The translations under genes and the position numbers were made by a program. A stretch of DNA of 64,000 bases from assembly GCF_003851045.1 (NCBI RefSeq), contig NZ_BFBX01000071.1:49877-113876 (forward strand). The letters run 5' to 3'. Shown here piece after piece: positions 34,001 to 43,061 of the stretch; position 1 is the stretch's first letter, and each line of letters opens with the position of its first letter. The notes beneath the pieces were generated by a model. That model had not been told where the DNA came from and did not search any database. It saw nothing but the letters and a program-made list of their open reading frames with translations. The stretch is from Paenibacillus sp. 598K. Its GTDB lineage: Bacteria; Bacillota; Bacilli; Paenibacillales; Paenibacillaceae.

Positions 34001-35737
34001 ATGCTAAAACTCACTATACGAAAAAAACTGATGTGGATGTCCATCTTGCTGCTAACTGTACCTATCATCGTCATGGGGCTTGTCGGGTACCAAACGGCTC
34101 GCCAGGAGACGGACAAACTGATCGAAAACGGACTCCGAACCAATGTTAATATGGCGATCGAGACGATGGTCGCGTTGGACCGCTCGGTCCAGAGCGGAAC
34201 GCTCACCCTTGAGGCAGCTCAGGAAACCTTCCGCATCATGCTGCTCGGACCGCTGCAGGGCGACGGCACTCGTCCGATTAACAAGGCATTGGACTTAGGC
34301 CCGAACGGCTACTTTTTCGCTCTGGACGCCCAGGGCAAGATGCTCGCTCATCCTAACATCGAAGGCCAAAATGCGCTCGAGAATCAGGCGGGCAGCAGCG
34401 ACAACTACATACAGAGGATTATCGATACAGGAATCGATGGCGGAGGCATTCTCTACTATAAGGCTGCACTGCCGAACTCGGACAAAATGGCGCTAAAGGT
34501 CGCTTATGCACAAGAGGCACCGGTATGGGGCTGGATCATCTCCGCCAGCTCCTATATGGACGACTTTACGAGTGGGCAGGAACGCATCCTCGAGCAGATG
34601 CTGCTGACGCTGGCCCTCTGCGTCGTCGCCGGTCTGGTCACGGTCTATCTGTTCTCTCGACATATCGCCAGACCGATCGTCGCGATGTCCCGTCGAGCCG
34701 AGCAGATGGCGGACGGCGACCTCTCCGGCGAGGAGCTCAGCGCCGAGCGCAAGGATGAGCTCGGCGTGTTGGCCCGTTCGTTTAACCATCTGCTGCGCAA
34801 TCTGAGAGACCTCGCGGGCAATCAGATGCTGAGCGCCGGCTCGCTCTCGGCCTCATCGCGCAGCCTCTCCGGCATCATCGGCGAGACGACGGCCGCGATC
34901 CAGCAGACCTCGCAGGCGGTGGCCGAGGTATCCGCCAACGCCGAGACCCAGGCCAGCAGCATCGAGGAGAGCTCGCGAGCGATGGAAGAGATGGCGGGCG
35001 GCATCCAGCGAATCGCCAGCACCTCCTCGCAGGCTTACGAATCCTCGACGGACACGCTCGAGCAGGCCGAGCGAGGCGCTCAGCTGATCCGCAGGTCCGA
35101 GGAACAGATGAGCTCGGTCAGCCGCACCGTCGATGAGCTCGATGGGATCGTCAATCAGCTCGGCGAACGGTCCGTCTCGATCAGCCGGATCGTCGAAGCA
35201 ATCACCGGCATCGCCAGCCAGACCAACCTGCTCGCGCTTAATGCCGCGATCGAGGCTTCCAGAGCCGGCGAGCATGGCCGAGGCTTCGCCGTCGTCGCCT
35301 CCGAGATCCGCAAGCTCGCTGAGCAATCGGCCCAACAGTCCGGGCAGATCGCCGATCTGCTGGAGAGTATCACCCAGGATATCAACCGCGCCGTCGTCTC
35401 GATGGGCCTGAGCAAGGAGGAGGTCGCCTCCGGCTCGGCCTCGATTCACGAGACGGGCGAAGCGTTCGGCCGCATCCTGGAGGCGACGCGCAGCGTCGCT
35501 CACCAGGTCGAGGAAGCCTCTGCGGCGGCGGAGCAGATGTCGGCCAGCTCCCAGCAGATCGCGGCTTCGCTGCAGGAGATGGAGCGACTCGCCTCTCACA
35601 CCTCTGGCGCCGCCCAATCGGTGTCAGCCTCCAGCGAGGAGCAGTTGGCCGTCATGGAGGATATCGCAGCGGCGGCAGCCAGACTTGACGAGATGGCTGC
35701 CGCGATGAAGGAGACGGCTGGCAAGTTTAAGATGTAG
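34001..35737 (+). CDS. Methyl-accepting chemotaxis protein
   Basis: A 578-residue chemoreceptor. One membrane helix at about 7-29, an extracellular single-Cache domain (about 30-200, with [22 protein letters not shown], the sCache_2 pattern), a second helix (about 205-225), a HAMP domain, then the long cytoplasmic coiled coil. The hairpin tip [43 protein letters not shown], which contacts CheA and CheW, is fully conserved. The ATG at 34001 follows AAAGGCGGGAG. sCache_2 receptors often bind small organic acids; the ligand is not predictable here. Single gene, no che genes nearby. Confidence 0.94.
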   Translation: MLKLTIRKKLMWMSILLLTVPIIVMGLVGYQTARQETDKLIENGLRTNVNMAIETMVALDRSVQSGTLTLEAAQETFRIMLLGPLQGDGTRPINKALDLGPNGYFFALDAQGKMLAHPNIEGQNALENQAGSSDNYIQRIIDTGIDGGGILYYKAALPNSDKMALKVAYAQEAPVWGWIISASSYMDDFTSGQERILEQMLLTLALCVVAGLVTVYLFSRHIARPIVAMSRRAEQMADGDLSGEELSAERKDELGVLARSFNHLLRNLRDLAGNQMLSAGSLSASSRSLSGIIGETTAAIQQTSQAVAEVSANAETQASSIEESSRAMEEMAGGIQRIASTSSQAYESSTDTLEQAERGAQLIRRSEEQMSSVSRTVDELDGIVNQLGERSVSISRIVEAITGIASQTNLLALNAAIEASRAGEHGRGFAVVASEIRKLAEQSAQQSGQIADLLESITQDINRAVVSMGLSKEEVASGSASIHETGEAFGRILEATRSVAHQVEEASAAAEQMSASSQQIAASLQEMERLASHTSGAAQSVSASSEEQLAVMEDIAAAAARLDEMAAAMKETAGKFKM

Positions 35738-35750
35738 ACAGGTCAGGTTC

Positions 35751-35796
35751 AGGGCAGCTTTCGTTCATCACACGATGGACGCTGGCTGCCCTTTCC
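35751..35796 (+). terminator. Terminator of the chemoreceptor gene
   Basis: AGGGCAGC / GCTGCCCT stem with a long loop that has extra pairing, followed by TTTCCTGT. Confidence 0.65.
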
Positions 35797-35810
35797 TGTC
35801 GCTCCTCGTT

Positions 35811-35865
35811 TTGACAATCTGCCAACGTCCATGTTATATTGTATTTAGCTAATTAGCTAAATACA
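35811..35865 (+). promoter_or_regulatory. Promoter and 26-bp palindromic operator of the ArsR-SdpI pair
   Basis: TTGACA (35811-35816), a 17-base spacer and TTATAT (35834-35839). Directly after the -10 lies a perfect 26-base palindrome (35840-35865, half-site TGTATTTAGCTAA) covering the transcription start. This fits tight autorepression by the ArsR-type protein encoded just downstream. Confidence 0.85.
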
Positions 35866-35894
35866 GAAATTAATTATTTTAGGCGGGGTTGCTG

Positions 35895-36167
35895 ATGTCT
35901 ATTAACAAAGCATTTAAAGCTTTAGCCGATCCGACAAGGCGGAAAATATTGGACCTGTTAAAGAAACAGGACTTAACCGCCGGCGAAATCGCCGATCATT
36001 TCGACATGAGCAAGCCGAGTATTTCACGCCATCTCAATATCTTAAAGGAAGCTGAGCTGGTATGGGATGAACGAAAAGCAAATTTTATCATTTATTCGCT
36101 GAACACCACTGTTTTTCAGGACGTACTGCAATGGATCCTTAACTTTCAATCCGAAAAGGAGAAGTGA
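35895..36167 (+). CDS. ArsR-family autorepressor, SdpR-like
   Basis: A 90-residue winged-helix repressor. KAFKALADPTRRKILDLLKKQDLTAGEIADHFDMSKPSISRHLNILKEAELV covers the whole DNA-binding domain. No cysteine metal site is present, which separates it from arsenic or zinc sensors and fits SdpR-like regulators that are silenced by a membrane partner. Its stop overlaps the region just before the SdpI-like gene, and both share the promoter with the 26-bp palindrome. The ATG at 35895 follows AGGCGGGG. Base composition is more AT-rich than the neighbours. Confidence 0.9.
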   Translation: MSINKAFKALADPTRRKILDLLKKQDLTAGEIADHFDMSKPSISRHLNILKEAELVWDERKANFIIYSLNTTVFQDVLQWILNFQSEKEK

Positions 36168-36172
36168 TACGT

Positions 36173-36931
36173 ATGGAGAACGCCAGACAGCAACAGGCAT
36201 GGAGCGGACTATGGATTCCGTTCGCTTTAATTCTGATTACGATCGGGATGAGCTTTTGGGCCTATCCTGCATTGCCTGAACGGTTGGACACGTTTAGCGA
36301 TGTAGATTGGATGACGCAGAAAACCGTTGTCGCCGCCTTTATTCCGCTCGTCATGCTCTTTATTTTTGCCATGTTCCGATTGGCTTCATTCGTTGGGCGC
36401 AATTATTTTGATATGCAGCGGATAAAAAGACTTTTCGATTGGTGGCTTATTTTTTTACTGGGCTTCCTGTTGGTTATCCATGCGTTCATGCTGGAGCTGC
36501 CTTCGAATGGGAACCTGTCGTTGAGCGACCAGGATACAGTTGTTAAGCTTGTCGCGCTGATGTTTGCGATTTATTTGATGCTCGTCGGAAATTACTTTCC
36601 GCGCCTGCAACGCAGTATGCTTCAGAAAAAATCTGCTCCCGACCAGGATAAGCCCTGGGCTGTAGTTGTAACGGTACTCAAAATGAAGCTTCTTGGCTTG
36701 AATTTTTTGGGAGAGCTTTATCTTTTAGGCTTGGGCTCTCGCAAAGACGACCCTCGTCTGCAACAGCAGATCGGTTCCTTTGCATCCCGCAGCCTCATGC
36801 TCGGCGGCATTCTTGTTGGACTTTCTGTCCTCCTCCCGGGCATTTATCCCATCTTCGGATTGATAGCAGTCATGGCCGCTATCGGGGCAACCACTTTCCT
36901 CTTCATGACTCGTCTAAAGAAAAATCGCTAA
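36173..36931 (+). CDS. SdpI-like multi-helix membrane protein (DUF1648 type)
   Basis: A 252-residue membrane protein with about six helices. The N-terminal segment SGLWIPFALILITIGMSFWAYPALPERL is the DUF1648 signature found in SdpI, the B. subtilis immunity protein for the SdpC toxin that also sequesters SdpR at the membrane. The chain then continues as in SdpI relatives (NYFPRLQRS). It starts 5 bases after the ArsR-type gene and is cotranscribed with it. Expected role: immunity or signalling through capture of the repressor; no toxin gene is in the window. AT-rich relative to surroundings. Confidence 0.82.
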   Translation: MENARQQQAWSGLWIPFALILITIGMSFWAYPALPERLDTFSDVDWMTQKTVVAAFIPLVMLFIFAMFRLASFVGRNYFDMQRIKRLFDWWLIFLLGFLLVIHAFMLELPSNGNLSLSDQDTVVKLVALMFAIYLMLVGNYFPRLQRSMLQKKSAPDQDKPWAVVVTVLKMKLLGLNFLGELYLLGLGSRKDDPRLQQQIGSFASRSLMLGGILVGLSVLLPGIYPIFGLIAVMAAIGATTFLFMTRLKKNR

Positions 36932-36991
36932 AATTTTTTTCGCATTTTTTTGCTCCCATCTATTGACCCTCGACATCAACCGCATTTATAA

Positions 36992-37021
36992 GGCCCGCGC
37001 ACCCTGGGCCGTTTTTTTTAT
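36992..37021 (+). terminator. Terminator of the ArsR-SdpI operon
   Basis: GGCCC / GGGCC stem, nine-base loop, followed by GTTTTTTTTATT. Confidence 0.9.
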
Positions 37022-37130
37022 TGCTTGAATTCCCCCCAATTCGGTGAAAGATACGTAGAGGACGTCACAGAGCATACAACCTAAACCGTCTGAGCGCCGT
37101 CTTATTCAGTGAGAGAGGAAGTGTTCCCCC

Positions 37131-38375
37131 ATGCGCAAGCAAACGAGAATCTGGTGCGCGCTGCTGATTGTTTTGGTCGCGCTGGCTGCTTCCGGATGTG
37201 CCGTCAGCGGGCCGGACAAGGGGTATTCCAGCGGCGTCGGTGACGCAACGTCGACCCCGGACATCGGTCACGGGACTGCTGCGGCCAGCGAATCCAATGA
37301 CGACGAGCCGACCACCAGTAACGAACCGGCCTCCGAGTCAGCTGCGGCGTCTGAGAACGATGCCATCCACGGACCGGTAACGGCTCTGCGGCTCGCCGAT
37401 GACAAGATCGGCTGGATCGGCGGCGAGGGCTGGATCGCACGAACCGACGACGGCGGCGCGACATGGCGCACCCAGTTGGAGACGCGCTTTGCAGTTGATC
37501 AACTGTTCGCGCTGAACGAACGGGAAGTGTGGGCGTCGTTGCGCACCGGCGACGATCAACCGCTCAAGCTGATGCACAGTACAGACGGCGGCAAGAGCTG
37601 GACGGAGACAGGCACGGTGCCGTTTTCTGAATTTTTCCACTTCGTGTCGGCCAAGGAAGGCTTCAGCGACAATGCGCATACTGTGGACGGCGGCAAAACG
37701 TGGACGATGTTCCCGGTGCCCAAATCGACGGTTGGCGCCCCTTACTTCCATGACAAGAATCATGGCTGGGCGGTAACGGCCGAACACGAGGGCAGCTTTG
37801 ATATCATCCGTACGACCGATGGCGGTCAATCGTGGCATGTCGTCATGTCCCGCGACTCCGATGCGCCGCTGAACGGCGCATTGATCCGCTCAGCCGGCAA
37901 GGACGATGCCTGGGTGCAACTGATCGGCGACAGCGGCATGACGCAAACCTCCTACTCGCTGTTCCATCTCGGCCAGGACGGCAAATGGCTGCCGGTGCTC
38001 GCCCACGACGGAGCAGGATCCGGTCCTGCCCCAGGTTATGCGATCGGCGACAAGCCGGACGTACCTAAAGGCAGCGGCACCTCACCGGGCGCGCTCTATG
38101 TCGTCGATCCGCAGACGGCCTGGATGGGCGGCCAGTGCCTGGCTTGCGACGACGCCAATTCGGTCGGCAAGACGACCGACGGCGGCGCGACCTGGACCGA
38201 ACTGGACGACGCATGGCCAGGCTATGGCACGCAGCTGATCGCTGCGGCGGATGCCGACCATGTATGGCTGTTGACCAATGACGCCGATGCGCCTGCCCGC
38301 CTCTATACGTCCGATGACGGCGGGGCAAGCTGGAAGAATGTCTACACCTTCGAAGCGAACCGTCAGTCCGAATGA
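37131..38375 (+). CDS. Lipoprotein with YCF48/BNR-type beta-propeller
   Basis: A 414-residue exported lipoprotein. Signal peptide with lipobox ALAASGC (Cys23), a Ser/Thr/Asp/Glu-rich linker to about residue 80, then repeated blades each ending in a DGG-x-(T/S)W turn: DDGGATWRTQ, TDGGKSWTE, VDGGKTWTMF, TDGGQSWHV, TDGGATWTEL and DDGGASWKN. This is the YCF48/sortilin-type propeller. The surface role in Paenibacillus is unknown; binding rather than catalysis is likely. The next gene starts 27 bases later and is also exported. Confidence 0.85.
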   Translation: MRKQTRIWCALLIVLVALAASGCAVSGPDKGYSSGVGDATSTPDIGHGTAAASESNDDEPTTSNEPASESAAASENDAIHGPVTALRLADDKIGWIGGEGWIARTDDGGATWRTQLETRFAVDQLFALNEREVWASLRTGDDQPLKLMHSTDGGKSWTETGTVPFSEFFHFVSAKEGFSDNAHTVDGGKTWTMFPVPKSTVGAPYFHDKNHGWAVTAEHEGSFDIIRTTDGGQSWHVVMSRDSDAPLNGALIRSAGKDDAWVQLIGDSGMTQTSYSLFHLGQDGKWLPVLAHDGAGSGPAPGYAIGDKPDVPKGSGTSPGALYVVDPQTAWMGGQCLACDDANSVGKTTDGGATWTELDDAWPGYGTQLIAAADADHVWLLTNDADAPARLYTSDDGGASWKNVYTFEANRQSE

Positions 38376-38402
38376 ACCTACAAACGAAAGGATGATTTCC
38401 CC

Positions 38403-39518
38403 ATGATGAAACACGTACCTTTCAAAAAACGCAACAAAAAAACTCCGGTGATTGCCCTGGCTACTGCCATAGCGCTCTCCGTTCCCTTAGTGGCTGCGCC
38501 AATCCCTCAGGCTGCTGCTCAAGAGACGACGCAGCACCGTGTCATCACGCAGGCTTATACGGTCGACGGCACACATGTCGAGCTGCCGACGATCAATGTC
38601 GACGGCTCAACCTACATCGGTCTGCGCTCGCTCAATAACCAGCTCGGCCTGACGACCAACTGGAGTCCGACCACACGTGTAGTTACCGTAGAGGGCAACA
38701 AGCGTACGATGACCGTCGAGCTCTCGGACACCTACGCGACGACCTACACGCTGAACGGTCAGACGATGTACGGCGAACCTCCCATCATCCAGGACGGCAC
38801 GACTTATATGCCGGTGCGCTTCCTGCTCGAACGGATGGGCTACGGCATCGGATATGACGCTCCTAGCCGTACCGTCAGCATCACCAAGATCGTCGAGAAC
38901 GACCTGACGATCGAGACCGCCAAGATCGAGTCCGCCGAGGGCGAGCCGTCTCTGCTCGTACACTATCCGCAGATCTCCGGTTATGCCAACGCCGAGGCGC
39001 AAGCGCGCATCAACGACTTCCTGAAGCAGCAAGCCGAGGAGCGGGCCGAAGCCGGTGCCGGCGATCTCGCGACTGCCGAAGCGGACAATGCCCAGCTCGA
39101 GGCGGAGAGCCCCGACCTGAGCGTACCCGCCTCGACATTTGACGGGACGTACCTCATCACCTATAACGAGCAAGACAAGCTTAGCCTTTATGTGGACTAT
39201 TATCTGTATACCGGCGGCGCGCATGGCATCACAGACCGCGTCGCATACACCTTCGATCTGACGACCGGCGAACAGCTGACGCTGCAGCAGGCCGCCGAGG
39301 GCAACGCCAACTATGTCGACATTATCAACGACGCGATCGAGCGTCAGCTTGCTGCAGGCGCGTATACGTTCATGGAGCCATTCACCTCGATCGATCCTGC
39401 TGAGCAGCGCTTTTTCTTGAAGCATGACGCACTTGTCGTCTACTTCGGCGTCTACGATTACACCGCCTACGCCGAGGGCATCCCGCAGTTCCCGGTGCCG
39501 TTCACGGCGTTCAAGTAG
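38403..39518 (+). CDS. Secreted protein with copper-amine-oxidase-like stalk domain and DUF3298-type domain
   Basis: A 371-residue secreted protein. Signal peptide (about 1-39, AAPIPQAAAQ). Residues 45-165 are the stalk domain (PTINVDGSTYIGLRSLNNQLGLTTNWSPTTRVVTVEG ... PPIIQDGTTYMPVRFLLERMGYGIGYDAPSRTVSI), a cell-wall-associated module very common in Paenibacillus. The C-terminal part has the DUF4163/DUF3298 pattern found in RsiV-like and PdaC-like proteins (YYLYTGGAHGITDRVAYTFDLTTGEQLTLQ). In PdaC and RsiV these domains meet peptidoglycan or lysozyme, so a cell-wall role is plausible. Second gene of the unit with the propeller lipoprotein. Confidence 0.85.
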   Translation: MMKHVPFKKRNKKTPVIALATAIALSVPLVAAPIPQAAAQETTQHRVITQAYTVDGTHVELPTINVDGSTYIGLRSLNNQLGLTTNWSPTTRVVTVEGNKRTMTVELSDTYATTYTLNGQTMYGEPPIIQDGTTYMPVRFLLERMGYGIGYDAPSRTVSITKIVENDLTIETAKIESAEGEPSLLVHYPQISGYANAEAQARINDFLKQQAEERAEAGAGDLATAEADNAQLEAESPDLSVPASTFDGTYLITYNEQDKLSLYVDYYLYTGGAHGITDRVAYTFDLTTGEQLTLQQAAEGNANYVDIINDAIERQLAAGAYTFMEPFTSIDPAEQRFFLKHDALVVYFGVYDYTAYAEGIPQFPVPFTAFK

Positions 39519-39550
39519 TTGTTTGAGGGTAGTTTTATTTTATAACCATT

Positions 39551-39581
39551 GGCCCCGTCATTTATTGGATGGGGCTCTTTA
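39551..39581 (+). terminator. Terminator after the stalk-domain gene
   Basis: GGCCCCGTC-type stem (GCCCC 39552-39556 / GGGGC 39571-39575) followed by TCTTTATTTAT. Confidence 0.7.
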
Positions 39582-39582
39582 T

Positions 39583-39633
39583 TTATAATAATTATAATTT
39601 AGTATTGATTTTCAATTAGGCTTCGTTTATAGT
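39583..39633 (+). promoter_or_regulatory. katA promoter with perfect PerR box
   Basis: TTATAATAATTATAA (39583-39597) matches every fixed position of the Bacillus PerR box. It lies just upstream of TTGATT (39605-39610), a 17-base spacer and TATAGT (39628-39633). Confidence 0.88.
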
Positions 39634-39672
39634 AAATAGCAGACAAACGAATCTGTAGCGAGGTGGACAACA

Positions 39673-41124
39673 ATGAGCGAAAAGAACAAACTAACGACAA
39701 GCTGGGGCGCCCCGGTTGGCGACAACCAGCACTCGATGACGGCCGGACGGCGCGGGCCGACACTGATCCAGGACGTGCATCTGCTCGAGAAGCTGGCCCA
39801 CTTCAACCGCGAACGTGTGCCTGAGCGGGTCGTCCATGCCAAGGGCGCAGGCGCGCACGGCTACTTCGAGGTTACGCAGGACCTGAGCCGCTATACGAAA
39901 GCCGACTTCCTCTCCGAGATCGGCAAGCGAACGCCGATGTTTATCCGCTTCTCCACGGTGGCAGGCGAGCTTGGCTCGTCGGATACCGTCCGCGACCCGC
40001 GCGGCTTCGCCGTCAAGTTCTATACCAACGAGGGCAATTATGACCTGGTCGGCAACAATACGCCCGTCTTCTTCATCCGCGATGCTATCAAATTCCCGGA
40101 CTTCATCCATACGCAGAAGCGTCATCCCCAGACCCATCTGAAAAATCCGAACGCCGTCTGGGACTTCTGGTCGCTCTCTCCCGAATCGCTGCACCAAGTG
40201 ACCATCCTCATGTCTGACCGCGGCATCCCGGCGACGCTGCGCCATATGCATGGCTTCGGCAGCCACACGTTCAAGTGGGTCAATGCCGAAGGTCAAGCCG
40301 TCTGGGTCAAGTATCACTTCAAAACTGAGCAGGGCATCCGCAACCTCGACGTCGAGCTGGCGGCCAAGCTGGCCGGCGAGCAGCCGGACTATCACATCGA
40401 GGATCTGTTCAAAGCGATCGACACCGGCGACTTCCCCGCCTGGAAGCTCTATGTGCAGATTATGCCGGAGGCCGATGCCGATACGTATCGCTTCGACCCG
40501 TTCGACGTGACCAAGGTCTGGTCCCAGAAGGACTATCCGCTCATCGAGCTTGGCCGGATGGTGCTGAACCGCAATCCGGACAACTACTTTGCCGAGGTCG
40601 AGCAGGCAACCTTCTCGCCTGGCTCGTTCGTGCCAGGTATCGAAGCGTCGCCGGACAAGATGCTGCAGGGTCGGCTGTTCGCTTACTCCGACGCCCATCG
40701 CTACCGGGTAGGCGCCAATCACAATACGTTGCCGATCAATCGGCCGCAGTCGCCGGTGCATCATTACCAGCGCGACGGGCAGATGCGGTCCGATGGCAAT
40801 GGCGGCGGCTCGGTCTACTATGAACCCAACAGCTACGGCGGACCGCAGGAATCGCCAGCCGACCGTACCACACCGTATGCGGTTGACGGCGTCGCAGATA
40901 GCGTCGCCTATGACGCTGACGACCATTACACGCAAGCCGGCGATCTGTATCGGCTGATGAGCGCCGAGGAACGCCAGCGTCTCGTCCGCAACATCGTCGG
41001 GGCGATGGCTCCGGTCGAGCGCGAGGAGATCAAGCTGCGGCAGATCGCACACTTCTACAAGGCCGATCCCGAGTACGGCAGACTGGTCGCCGAAGGTCTG
41101 GGCCTCGAGGCACCGACCGCCTAA
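39673..41124 (+). CDS. katA: Catalase (KatA)
   Basis: A 483-residue small-subunit, heme b catalase that converts hydrogen peroxide to water and oxygen. The active-site His lies in [22 protein letters not shown], the conserved Asn in the [28 protein letters not shown] segment, and the heme-ligand Tyr in [23 protein letters not shown]. The length matches clade 3 catalases. The start at 39673 follows GCGAGGTGG. The perfect PerR box upstream predicts induction by peroxide, together with ahpCF. Confidence 0.97.
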   Translation: MSEKNKLTTSWGAPVGDNQHSMTAGRRGPTLIQDVHLLEKLAHFNRERVPERVVHAKGAGAHGYFEVTQDLSRYTKADFLSEIGKRTPMFIRFSTVAGELGSSDTVRDPRGFAVKFYTNEGNYDLVGNNTPVFFIRDAIKFPDFIHTQKRHPQTHLKNPNAVWDFWSLSPESLHQVTILMSDRGIPATLRHMHGFGSHTFKWVNAEGQAVWVKYHFKTEQGIRNLDVELAAKLAGEQPDYHIEDLFKAIDTGDFPAWKLYVQIMPEADADTYRFDPFDVTKVWSQKDYPLIELGRMVLNRNPDNYFAEVEQATFSPGSFVPGIEASPDKMLQGRLFAYSDAHRYRVGANHNTLPINRPQSPVHHYQRDGQMRSDGNGGGSVYYEPNSYGGPQESPADRTTPYAVDGVADSVAYDADDHYTQAGDLYRLMSAEERQRLVRNIVGAMAPVEREEIKLRQIAHFYKADPEYGRLVAEGLGLEAPTA

Positions 41125-41450
41125 GCCGGAGTCGATGCAGGTCGACGGTGCGTGGCGCCAGCTCGAAGGCAGGTTCTCCTACAACGAACGTTGTCAGGAG
41201 TCGCGCGAAACGCGATTCAGGCCGCGCACCCTCGCGGTGCTGACCGGCAGACATTCTGACCCGCTAAATGACCCGCTACGCTACTATAATAAATAGAAGG
41301 CACCGTGCCCGCTTGATCAAGCGGATACGGTGCCTTCTTTTCGGTGCTGGACCGAAGCGGGATCGATGCCCGTTGTGCAATCGCTCTTAACCCCGAATAA
41401 AGCGCGAACTGCTCGCGCGTGATAGCGGTGTTAGGCTTCAACGTTTGACT
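41125..41450. other. Intergenic region after katA
   Basis: No gene is seen. It holds a GC-rich stretch with a short inverted repeat ACAACGAACGTTGT (about 41181-41194) and the terminator listed separately at 41296-41341. Otherwise nothing was recognised. Confidence 0.5.
41296..41341. terminator. Terminator between katA and the 41451 gene
   Basis: A perfect 11-base stem GAAGGCACCGT / ACGGTGCCTTC with an inner palindromic loop, followed by TTTTC; A-rich on the other side, so it could also serve the convergent gene. Confidence 0.85.
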
Positions 41451-41918
41451 CTACAAGTTCTCCCGATCATTTACAGGGGTGATGGGCTGTGGCGTCTGTT
41501 CCTGCTGCGCCTTAGCCGTCATCGCTGCCGGCAGACGCCAGGCGGTCACGACCGCGAACAGCACGAACAAAATATCGAACATCGAGAACATCTCAGGCAG
41601 CAATTCCATAAACATCGACACGACGTAGGAATCGAACATGCCGGACATACCGTTATTGACGATATAGCCGAAGGCAAAAAACTTGCCCAGCATAATGCCG
41701 ATCAAGCTGGCGACAACAGCGATGATCTGATGCAGCTGCGTCGCCCGGCGATCTGCCAGAAATCCGACGGCATAGCCGGTCAACCCGCCGATCGCCCAGG
41801 CTACAAGCCCCCACTCCCGCTCGCTCATCACCGTCACGGTCGCCCACAACGCCCCGCCTACCAGCGCTGCCACAAGCGCGCCAAGGATCGGCATCGCAAC
41901 TTTGTTCTCTTCCTCCAT
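41451..41918 (-). CDS. Four-helix membrane protein of unknown function
   Basis: A 155-residue protein with four predicted membrane helices (about 8-30, 37-55, 62-85 and 105-125) and a polar C-terminal tail rich in Gln and Pro. I do not recognise a named family with certainty. The ATG at 41918 follows AGGAGGAGTAGGG. It is divergent from the MerR/TipAS regulator; the shared upstream region means that regulator may affect it, but this is inference. Confidence 0.72.
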   Translation of the reverse strand: MEEENKVAMPILGALVAALVGGALWATVTVMSEREWGLVAWAIGGLTGYAVGFLADRRATQLHQIIAVVASLIGIMLGKFFAFGYIVNNGMSGMFDSYVVSMFMELLPEMFSMFDILFVLFAVVTAWRLPAAMTAKAQQEQTPQPITPVNDRENL

Positions 41919-42029
41919 GACCCTACTCCTCCTCTATAGCTGTCCATATCGCGGGATACGATTGTCCCCATAGCCATTACCCCAAATATTACCTTGCGTA
42001 ACACTAACGGTCAACGTAAATATAACCGC

Positions 42030-42060
42030 TTGACATTGACGTTGCGTAAAGGTGTAGACT
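42030..42060 (+). promoter_or_regulatory. MerR-type promoter with 19-base spacer
   Basis: TTGACA (42030-42035), a 19-base spacer and TAGACT (42055-42060). A long spacer of this size is the hallmark of promoters activated by MerR-family DNA twisting. TTGCGTAA occurs both within the spacer and about 50 bases upstream. Confidence 0.75.
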
Positions 42061-42115
42061 ACAGTTGCAGCCGACAACAAAGCTGCTGTGCACAGCAAGC
42101 AAGGAGGCGTAGCCC

Positions 42116-42886
42116 ATGGAATACACCGTGCAAAAGCTGGGGCGACTGGCCGGCATCAGCACCCGCACGCTGCGTTATTACGATGAGATCGATTTGCTCA
42201 AGCCGCTCCGCGTCAACACATCGGGATACCGGATCTATGGACAAGCCGAGGTCGATTTACTGCAGCAAATTTTGTTTTACCGCGAGCTTGGTCTGCCCCT
42301 GGAGGAGATCAAGTCGATCGTCACCTCCCCATCCTTTGACGGGCGGCAGGCGCTGCAGACGCATCACAAACAACTGCTGGCCAAACGCAAGCAACTGGAT
42401 CTGCTCATCCATACCGTAGAGCATACGATAGCCCAACAGGAAGGAAGAATGACTATGACCGATCAGCAAAAATTCGAAGGCTTCAAACAAGAAATGATCG
42501 CCGAAAACGAGCGTAAATACGGCGAGGAAATCCGTGCCAAATACGGCGAAAAAAGGGTCGATCGCGCCAATCTGGCGCTCCTGAACATGACGCCGGAGCA
42601 GCACGAGGCTCATGAACGACTGAACGCCGAATTAAACGAGACGCTCGCGCAAGCAGTCGCTGCGGGCGACCCTGCCTCCGAGCTGGCGCAGCGCGCCGCC
42701 GACCTGCATCGGCAATGGCTTAGCGGCTACTGGGGCCAATACACCAAGGAAGCGCATGCCGGCGTAGCACGGATGTATGTCGAGGACGAGCGCTTCACCG
42801 CCTATTATGACAAGGACCAGCCAGGGACCGCTCAGTTCCTTCGGGATGCCATTCTCATCTACACCGGCGTCACCGACAACGCTTAA
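42116..42886 (+). CDS. MerR family regulator with TipAS ligand-binding domain
   Basis: A 256-residue activator. Residues 1-70 are the MerR helix-turn-helix and wing (YTVQKLGRLAGISTRTLRYYDEIDLLKPLRVNTSGYRIYGQAEVDLLQQI), followed by the dimer coiled coil. Residues 120-255 are the TipAS domain (EENRKYG-like ENERKYGEEIRAKYG, then QWLSGYWGQYTKEAHAGVARMYVEDERFTAYYDKDQPGTAQFLRDAI), which binds thiopeptide and other drugs in TipA, Mta and SkgA. Its promoter has the 19-base spacer, so autoactivation is expected. No drug pump lies next to it. Confidence 0.93.
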   Translation: MEYTVQKLGRLAGISTRTLRYYDEIDLLKPLRVNTSGYRIYGQAEVDLLQQILFYRELGLPLEEIKSIVTSPSFDGRQALQTHHKQLLAKRKQLDLLIHTVEHTIAQQEGRMTMTDQQKFEGFKQEMIAENERKYGEEIRAKYGEKRVDRANLALLNMTPEQHEAHERLNAELNETLAQAVAAGDPASELAQRAADLHRQWLSGYWGQYTKEAHAGVARMYVEDERFTAYYDKDQPGTAQFLRDAILIYTGVTDNA

Positions 42887-42904
42887 GACCCATTGATCCA
42901 CTCG

Positions 42905-42936
42905 CCCTGATGCCGCATTTGGCCTCAGGGTTTTTC
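42905..42936 (+). terminator. Terminator of the MerR/TipAS gene
   Basis: CCCTGA / TCAGGG stem with a 14-base loop, followed by TTTTTCCTCTTTTTT. Confidence 0.88.
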
Positions 42937-43061
42937 CTCTTTTTTCCTAATTCAGAATAATTTCAACCTCAAATCAGAAGTCTGTCGCCTCTTCAATTGC
43001 GCTGCGCTCTTATATAGTGGGAGATGTAACCATTCATCGAATCGAAAGGGGTCTTACCACT

